Positions 47,799-52,821 of a stretch of 52,821 nucleotides of DNA are shown in pieces. A model generated the notes under the pieces. It was given only the letters and a program-made list of their open reading frames with translations, had not been told where the DNA came from and did no database searches. The position numbers were made by a program, and so were the translations under genes. Source of the DNA: an uncultured Candidatus Marinamargulisbacteria bacterium (GTDB lineage: Bacteria; Margulisbacteria; Marinamargulisbacteria; UBA817; CACECR01). How positions within the stretch are numbered: position 1 is the stretch's first letter; each line of letters begins with the position of its first letter. The DNA is taken from positions 1 to 52,821 of the forward strand of contig CACECR010000003.1 in assembly GCA_902558105.1 (NCBI GenBank), given 5' to 3'.

Positions 47799-49052
47799 CT
47801 AACGAATCTGAGCTCCTAACTCGATTAGTTTATCGGTAAAACCTTCATAGCCCCGCTCTAAATGAAATAAATCGTAAATATACGTGTCACCAACAGCCGC
47901 TAATCCCGCTAATATGAGAGCCGCACCAGCACGTAAATCGGTCATTTTAACCTCCGCACCAGTTAACTGAGAAACACCAGTAATAATGGCACACTGAGAA
48001 TCCACTTGAATATTAGCTCCCATTCGCATCAATTCATTGGCATGCATGAAACGATTTTCAAAAATGGTCTCCTTAATCATACTCACACCATCCACTAACA
48101 CTAAAAGTGCCATCATTTGTGCCTGCATATCGGTCGGAAAACCAGGATATGGCATTGTTTCAATCGAAACGGAACGATAGGGTTCTTTATAAAAGACACG
48201 AACACTATTTTCGGCATGCTCAACACCTAAGCCCATTTCTGTATATTTTTGTATACAAGCTTCTAAGGGTTCTTTGGAAATACCCTCAACTGTGACATCA
48301 CCTTGAGTAATGGCCCCTGCCATTAAAAAAGTACCTGCTTCGATTCGATCGGGCATCACCGCATAGTCAGCGCCTTTCAGTTCAGGAACTCCTTGAATCG
48401 TAATCGTCGATGATCCAAGACCTGTAATAACCGCACCTGCTTGAATTAAAAATTCGGCAAGATCAACAATCTCTGGCTCCCTAGCCGCATTCGAAATCAC
48501 CGTTTCACCATCACTTAACGCAGCGGCCATCATCACATTTTCAGTAGCTCCAACAGAGGGAAAATCCAAACAAATGGAAGCCCCTTTCAAGGAACTGGCT
48601 TTCATATCTACAAATCCATGTTCAATAGAAACATCAACACCTAACGCTTTAAATCCTTTTAAATGAAGATCTAACGGACGAGCGCCAATAGCACAACCAC
48701 CAGGTAAAGGAACCTTCGCATGTAAGGTTTGAGCCAACAACGGCCCGGCAACAAAAAACGACGCACGCATCGAGGTGACCAGTTCGTAAGGAGCAATATG
48801 TTTAATTGAACCTGAATTAGAAATACGAACCGACCCAGAAGATAAATATTCCGCATGAACCCCTAAGGCCTTTAACATCCGAACCATGATTCGTATATCG
48901 GCTAAATTGGGGACATTATGAACAATATAATCACCTTGAACCATCAAACAAGCCGCTAAAATGGGCAAGGCCGCATTTTTTGCACCAGAACAGCGAACAG
49001 TTCCATGTAATGACTGTCCTCCATTAATAATCAACCGAGAATTATGAGACAT
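47799..49052 (-). CDS. murA: UDP-N-acetylglucosamine 1-carboxyvinyltransferase
   Basis: MurA starts peptidoglycan synthesis by adding enolpyruvate to UDP-GlcNAc. ATG 49052 (MSHNSRLIINGG) has GAGG about nine bases upstream; the ATG five codons earlier is possible. At 417 residues it is standard. SGAKNAALPILAA (substrate loop) lies at about 22-34, and the PEP-binding, fosfomycin-target cysteine is in PGGCAIGARPLDLH. It starts inside the preceding NTPase gene and shares its transcript. Confidence 0.97.
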   Translation of the reverse strand: MSHNSRLIINGGQSLHGTVRCSGAKNAALPILAACLMVQGDYIVHNVPNLADIRIMVRMLKALGVHAEYLSSGSVRISNSGSIKHIAPYELVTSMRASFFVAGPLLAQTLHAKVPLPGGCAIGARPLDLHLKGFKALGVDVSIEHGFVDMKASSLKGASICLDFPSVGATENVMMAAALSDGETVISNAAREPEIVDLAEFLIQAGAVITGLGSSTITIQGVPELKGADYAVMPDRIEAGTFLMAGAITQGDVTVEGISKEPLEACIQKYTEMGLGVEHAENSVRVFYKEPYRSVSIETMPYPGFPTDMQAQMMALLVLVDGVSMIKETIFENRFMHANELMRMGANIQVDSQCAIITGVSQLTGAEVKMTDLRAGAALILAGLAAVGDTYIYDLFHLERGYEGFTDKLIELGAQIR

Positions 49053-49590
49053 AATCAAGCACCTCATCTACCGCTGTTTGAAGTTCTGAAAGTCCGTCAT
49101 TATTAAGAACGGTAAACTCACATAAGGATAAGCACTCATTTAAGGTTTGACCAAAACTAGACCCATCGGACTCTCGTTCATCTTGACGTATAAACGTCTC
49201 AAAATCCACAAAATCGGACTCTCGTTGACGTTTTGAAATTCGTTGGTATCGTTGCTCCAAGGAACAATCAATCGCCACTAAGCGAACACCAGATGAAAGT
49301 AAAAAACGACATTCATCCTTATGACGAATACTATCAAAAACAACATGGGTAATTCCTTGATCTTTAGCTTTTTGAAATACAAATTTTGCAAAGTAATCGG
49401 TACCGTATTGTTGTTTTAGTTCATTGGCTAACAAGGTAAGTTGATCCCGATCGTGAGCTAAACCACGTTCAGTGGCTACATCACGGATACAATCCGATAA
49501 AGAATAAACAGAAAAGCCTTTGTCTGCCAAAAGTTGACACACGGTTGATTTACCTGATCCATTTTTTCCAACTAATCCAATAGTAACCAT
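49042..49590 (-). CDS. Adenylate-kinase-like P-loop NTPase (UPF0200-like)
   Basis: The 182 residues have Walker A GKNGSGKST (about 8-16), DSIRHKDECRFLL (about 91-103), ISKRQRESDFVDFETFIRQDERE (described in parts: a lid-like Arg-rich region and FIRQDERE, about 125-145) and end LNNDGLSELQTAVDEVL. The IR-x-x-E and R-D-E-R-E pattern recalls the archaeal UPF0200/AK-like kinases and dephospho-CoA kinase relatives. Likely a nucleoside monophosphate or related small-molecule kinase; the substrate is unknown. It has an extended -10 promoter at 49620-49628 and overlaps murA. Confidence 0.75.
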   Translation of the reverse strand: MVTIGLVGKNGSGKSTVCQLLADKGFSVYSLSDCIRDVATERGLAHDRDQLTLLANELKQQYGTDYFAKFVFQKAKDQGITHVVFDSIRHKDECRFLLSSGVRLVAIDCSLEQRYQRISKRQRESDFVDFETFIRQDERESDGSSFGQTLNECLSLCEFTVLNNDGLSELQTAVDEVLDYVS

Positions 49591-49619
49591 AACTGTTTAA
49601 GCCTTCTGTAATATCGCCT

Positions 49620-49628
49620 AGTATATCA
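49620..49628 (-). promoter_or_regulatory. Extended -10 promoter of the NTPase-murA unit
   Basis: On the minus strand TGA then TATACT (49625-49620), about 30 bp before the ATG at 49590. No clear -35. Same TGn-TATACT form as the lgt and fliH promoters. Confidence 0.5.
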
Positions 49629-49667
49629 TAGGGAAAGCTATTGAGATACCATTTAAAATAAAGGCTG

Positions 49668-49676
49668 TGCTACACT
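49668..49676 (+). promoter_or_regulatory. Extended -10 promoter of ruvC (leaderless?)
   Basis: TGC then TACACT (49671-49676). Only six bases separate it from the ruvC ATG at 49683, so transcription should start at the start codon itself. No Shine-Dalgarno is present in that gap. Confidence 0.45.
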
Positions 49677-49682
49677 AAAGTT

Positions 49683-50168
49683 ATGATTATACTAGGAATC
49701 GATCCAGGAATTGCGATTACGGGCTTAGGTGTCATTCATGTGAATGGAAATAAATTAACCCCACTTTATTATGGTGCTGTGGAAACCAAAAGTACCGATG
49801 AAACACCCAGACGTCTCAATATCATGCATAAAACACTAACGGCAGTGTTTAAAAAATTCAAACCACAACATGTGGCCATTGAATCGTTATTTTTTAATAA
49901 AAATGTAAAAACAGCGTTAACGGTTGGTCATGCAAGGGGTGTAATATTACTTTCGGCGGAAGAAGCGGGATGCCCCATTTATCATTATACACCTCCCGAA
50001 ATTAAGTTGGCTGTGTGTGGAGATGGACGAGCAGATAAGAAACAAGTACAACACATGGTGAAAGCGTTGTTAAAGTTAGATGCCGTGCCCAAACCCGACG
50101 ATGTGGCCGACGGCTTAGCCATCGCGATTTGCCACAGCCATTCGTATCGGTTAAAATCGTTATCATGA
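49683..50168 (+). CDS. ruvC: Holliday junction resolvase RuvC
   Basis: RuvC cuts Holliday junctions in recombination. The 161 residues carry the four acidic catalytic residues: D in GIDPGIAITG (about 5-14), E in AIESLFF near 67, and the pair in PDDVADGLAIAICH near 139-152. Its stop overlaps the ruvA start (ATGA). The promoter lies so close that the message is probably leaderless. ruvB is not beside ruvA here. Confidence 0.96.
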   Translation: MIILGIDPGIAITGLGVIHVNGNKLTPLYYGAVETKSTDETPRRLNIMHKTLTAVFKKFKPQHVAIESLFFNKNVKTALTVGHARGVILLSAEEAGCPIYHYTPPEIKLAVCGDGRADKKQVQHMVKALLKLDAVPKPDDVADGLAIAICHSHSYRLKSLS

Positions 50169-50767
50169 TCGCTCAATTAACCGGAACCATTCTTTCAAAA
50201 TATAATGACAATCTGATCTTAGATGTTCAGGGTGTGGGCTACCAAATCTTTGTGCCCACCACAATCTTACATGATTTAAACACAAATGAAACAACTACTA
50301 TTTACACGTATCACCACATCCGAGAAGATAATCAGCAATTATTTGGGTTCCAAACGATTGAAGACAAAGATTTTTTCATATTAGTGACCTCAGTATCTGG
50401 TGTTGGTCCCAAAGTTGGATTAAAAATTCTATCTACGCTTACCCCTTCTCAATTTGGAAACGCAATTTTACAGGATAATTTACCTACCTTAACGTCGGTA
50501 TCTGGCGTTGGTAAAAAAATGGCTGAACGTTTAGTGGTTGAATTGAAAGACAAAGTTCCAGCACATTTAGTAAGCGATAGTAATGCAGCTGACACTATGA
50601 TTATCACACCAAAAGTTGAGCAAGAAAAAGACGACCTGATTATGGCACTCAAGAGCTTAGGTTACAGCGCCGATGAAGTTAAAAAAGCTTATCATCGTGC
50701 GGCACTTGAACTGACAGAAGAACTCAGTTTAGAACAAAGCATGAAGGTCCTTCTTAAGCACCTTTAA
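50165..50767 (+). CDS. ruvA: Holliday junction DNA helicase subunit RuvA
   Basis: RuvA binds the four-way junction and loads RuvB. I start at ATG 50165 (MIAQLTGTILSK), which matches the family and overlaps the ruvC stop as ATGA; an in-frame ATG 36 bases earlier is rejected. The 200 residues have an OB domain (about 1-64, VGYQIFVPT), two HhH motifs (TSVSGVGPKVGLKIL, about 74-88, and TSVSGVGKKMAERLVVELK, about 108-126) and the C-terminal RuvB-binding domain (ALKSLGYSADEVKKA). Confidence 0.96.
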   Translation: MIAQLTGTILSKYNDNLILDVQGVGYQIFVPTTILHDLNTNETTTIYTYHHIREDNQQLFGFQTIEDKDFFILVTSVSGVGPKVGLKILSTLTPSQFGNAILQDNLPTLTSVSGVGKKMAERLVVELKDKVPAHLVSDSNAADTMIITPKVEQEKDDLIMALKSLGYSADEVKKAYHRAALELTEELSLEQSMKVLLKHL

Positions 50768-51387
50768 GCGAAGGACTCTCGCCCCCCTGATGATTTCATC
50801 TGCCACACAGCCTCTGCAATGCTAACACATCGTGATGATTGAATAGCGCCTACGTACTCTGTATATTTATCAAAAGAGTCTGTTAAAAGAATCAGTTGAA
50901 TAAATGCAATCTCTCGAGATAAACCTTGCAATTTATACGCATAGCGTTCGGCACTATCTTCGAATTGAACAGAATACCATTCATAAAATTCACGACGATA
51001 CACGTCTTGCAATAACTGTTTGGCATCCAATTGATACGATCCGTGTAATTTTTCTACATAACGTTCAGCCAACGATAACGAGCCCTTATACAAACAACAT
51101 TTAAAATCGTCAAAATACGCCGCATTAAGCAACTGAATCGCCTGCTCTTTTAAAGCTCCTTCAAGTTGAGACAAATAAAACTCTGGCATGAGTCGTCCCT
51201 GTTCTAAACTCTCTAGAAATTCATTATAATAAGCCTGATTCACCATAGCAAAAGCAGATTCTTGAGATTCTCGCAAATGATAGGTCGCAAACATTTCGGC
51301 GTCAATCAAACTTTGATTCAACTTTAAGCTAAATAGTAAGAATCTTAAGCCATCCTCGTTAAATTGAAAAGAAAGAATTTTATACAT
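50764..51387 (-). CDS. Unknown protein of ~38-residue helical repeats
   Basis: The family is not recognised. From ATG 51387 (MYKILSFQFNEDG) the 207 residues contain about four related units: ...DAEMFATYHLRES...YYNEFLESL, PEFYLSQLEGALKEQAIQLL...FDDFKCCL, AERYVEKLHGSYQLDAKQLL...RREFYEWY, AERYAYKLQGLSREIAFIQL...FDKYTEYV. Each is two helices with Y/F near the start, L-x-G in the turn and Y/F-x-x-F at the end, so a helical solenoid for protein binding is expected. It overlaps the convergent ruvA by four bases. The alternative start at 51411 adds eight residues. Confidence 0.75.
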   Translation of the reverse strand: MYKILSFQFNEDGLRFLLFSLKLNQSLIDAEMFATYHLRESQESAFAMVNQAYYNEFLESLEQGRLMPEFYLSQLEGALKEQAIQLLNAAYFDDFKCCLYKGSLSLAERYVEKLHGSYQLDAKQLLQDVYRREFYEWYSVQFEDSAERYAYKLQGLSREIAFIQLILLTDSFDKYTEYVGAIQSSRCVSIAEAVWQMKSSGGRESFA

Positions 51388-51490
51388 ATTAAAATTATTA
51401 AAATATATCATAAAAAAATAAAATAAAAAATATGAAACTTTTGAACCTGTTTAAATGTCTAATAAGTAAATAACAAAACAGGGACTTGTC

Positions 51491-52821
51491 ATGACCTTAA
51501 ATAAAACAATAGCCATCCAAACTCAAGACATTATGTTAACTCCTAGAGAGTTTAATCAAAAATATGTTTTTCCTAGTAACAGAATGCCTTACCCACTACC
51601 AAAACGATATGGGGCCATCATTCGTGAAGGAAGAGAATTAAAAATATATTATAAAGAAAATGATACAGAAAGATTTGGATATAAAAAACTCTCTTTAGAA
51701 ACAATACGTCCATTAACAGAAAAAAACATTATTACAAAACTTGAATTAAGTTCACATATTGATCACCTTATAGAAAAACCCATCACAGGTATTTCGTATC
51801 AATTATTTGAACCAGAGGTAGATTTAAAACAAAAATATATTGAAAGCGTCTGTCATCAACTAGACGCAATGATAGCAGGGTTACCCGCAGACTTACAAAA
51901 AACATTTGGTGAAAAAGACGAGATATTGATCCATGAATTAATAAGACCCTTAGAAACTTCCGATTTAATGACTGATACTAAACAAAAGGGTGGTTTATTC
52001 AAAAAAAGTCCAACAGCAAAAGCTAACGAAAAAGTTAAAAAATTTACAAAAATATGGAACAAAAATTACCCAAAAGAATGTTTTCCAGACATGCACCCAT
52101 TATCTGTGGCGGATGTCATGCTATCTCCTTATTTTGAACGTGAAGAAGTACTGGATGAACAATTCAAAAAAATTCTTGAACAAAGCTTCTATACTCAACT
52201 GGCGGTGTTGTTGATACGAGCCAAACGTCGAGGTTGTGATCTGGATACAGTGATATGTTCACAACTATCGGAAGAAAGCTTAATATCAACATTATCATTT
52301 CATGGAACCAGTTTCGAAAAAGCCTTAGGAATTATTTCAAATGGTGCTATGAAAAGCAAACGAAATAGATTTGAAGGTGAAGGCGATGCGTTTTATTCCA
52401 CACGTATTGTAGCTGATTTAAATTTCTTAAGTAGAGGTGGGTATGCCTATCAAGCATCCACAGATGAACAACAGAAATTAGTGTCCACACCTACATTATA
52501 CATATTTGGAACAATAGAAGGTGCTGAAAGTATCTATATTCCAGTAACAGAAGTAGATAGTACCACTCCTAAAGGACACACTATCAGTAAAGAAGGTGCC
52601 TTACTAATTCCCGTAATGATGATTAAACTAAAAGGCAGTTACAAAGATCGAGATGACGATTTGTTACGAACTTTAAATCAATATGGAAAACTCACCTTAG
52701 AGAATTTTGAAACGGCCTATAAGGCCGTAGTGGAGCCAAAGTATCACAACTCAAAAACAACTAAAGAAGTGATAAGATGGATTAACGAAAATAAATTAAA
52801 AGGATTAGCAGAATTTTTATT
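51491..52821 (+). CDS. Partial protein with PARP-like ADP-ribosyltransferase signature
   Basis: An open frame runs from ATG 51491 to the window edge (443 codons, no stop); GGGA lies six bases before the ATG. Residues 1-260 are unrecognised, soluble and Lys/Glu-rich. From 268 the pattern recalls H-Y-E type ADP-ribosyltransferases: SFHGTSFEKALGIISNGA with H271, then EGDAFYSTRIVADLNFLSRG with Y302, then SKEGALLIPVMMIKLKG with E368 before a final hydrophobic strand. These spacings fit the NAD-binding H, Y and catalytic E of PARP-like folds. No signal peptide. The call rests on motif reading only; the C-terminus is outside the window. Confidence 0.5.
   Translation, partial: MTLNKTIAIQTQDIMLTPREFNQKYVFPSNRMPYPLPKRYGAIIREGRELKIYYKENDTERFGYKKLSLETIRPLTEKNIITKLELSSHIDHLIEKPITGISYQLFEPEVDLKQKYIESVCHQLDAMIAGLPADLQKTFGEKDEILIHELIRPLETSDLMTDTKQKGGLFKKSPTAKANEKVKKFTKIWNKNYPKECFPDMHPLSVADVMLSPYFEREEVLDEQFKKILEQSFYTQLAVLLIRAKRRGCDLDTVICSQLSEESLISTLSFHGTSFEKALGIISNGAMKSKRNRFEGEGDAFYSTRIVADLNFLSRGGYAYQASTDEQQKLVSTPTLYIFGTIEGAESIYIPVTEVDSTTPKGHTISKEGALLIPVMMIKLKGSYKDRDDDLLRTLNQYGKLTLENFETAYKAVVEPKYHNSKTTKEVIRWINENKLKGLAEFL

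Noticed and set aside
51990-52214. 74-codon plus-strand frame near the window end
   Set aside because: It lies out of frame inside the long open gene starting at 51491, whose frame stays open for 443 codons.

Overview
The window is a 52.8 kb piece of an AT-rich bacterial chromosome with a dense, mostly housekeeping gene set. The cell is diderm: there is a porin-like outer-membrane protein, Lgt and periplasmic binding proteins. It appears flagellated (FliH, FliI and FliJ) and encodes an Amj-type lipid II flippase, CIRCE-controlled groESL, Hanks-type and RsbU/SpoIIE-type signalling, and several proteins with no family I recognise. This mix, with biosynthesis genes (hisE, hisD, aroA, purL, ispF) scattered rather than in operons, would fit a deep lineage near Cyanobacteria/Margulisbacteria or a similar poorly cultured diderm phylum. 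That placement is an inference with low confidence.

Layout. 1-4221: a non-coding AT-rich leader with three alternating 9-bp boxes, a 56-codon gene with a strong Shine-Dalgarno, then dnaE-hisE on the minus strand. 4290-10739: the nusA-infB-rbfA-nrnA-truB-ribF translation/RNA operon, driven by a good promoter and preceded by an intrinsic terminator in the nusA leader. 10657-13272: fliH-fliI-fliJ, whose last gene overlaps ribF tail to tail. 13392-17455: lgt-(unknown)-amj-ligA. 17457-21551: a metal (probably zinc) acquisition block with a COG0523 GTPase, a His/Glu-rich outer-membrane protein, ZnuA and ZnuB; the GTPase promoter carries a perfect dyad over its -35 box. 21636-24641: a methyltransferase, then groES-groEL under a CIRCE element, with a large nested hairpin after groEL. 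24729-25504: tRNA-Leu(UAA) and a glycosyltransferase.

25501-33017 is the signalling region: periplasmic binding protein, membrane phosphatase fused to an RsbW-like kinase, and STAS antagonist in one overlapping operon; then a Hanks kinase with a large insertion between its lobes and an unknown gene with a nine-G tract just before its ribosome binding site. 33127-42685 holds hisD, aroA, two unknown small genes, a TrmH-type methylase, ispF, a Yip1-like membrane protein, sppA, a DUF3999-like protein and purL. 42748-44673 holds an unknown gene and a decayed, frameshifted gene beside a 25-bp tandem repeat. 44674-47790 is a potassium uptake operon (KtrB/TrkH-like channel with a voltage-sensor-like N-terminus, KtrA, and a PAS sensor without output domain). 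47799-50767 has murA, an adenylate-kinase-like NTPase, ruvC and ruvA. The window ends with a helical-repeat protein and a long open reading frame, cut by the window edge, that carries a PARP-like ADP-ribosyltransferase signature.

Most uncommon points: the nusA leader attenuator, the zinc block with its operator-like dyad, the three-gene partner-switch module, the poly-G tract, the nested hairpin after groEL, the homopolymer-frameshifted gene and the terminal ART-like protein.
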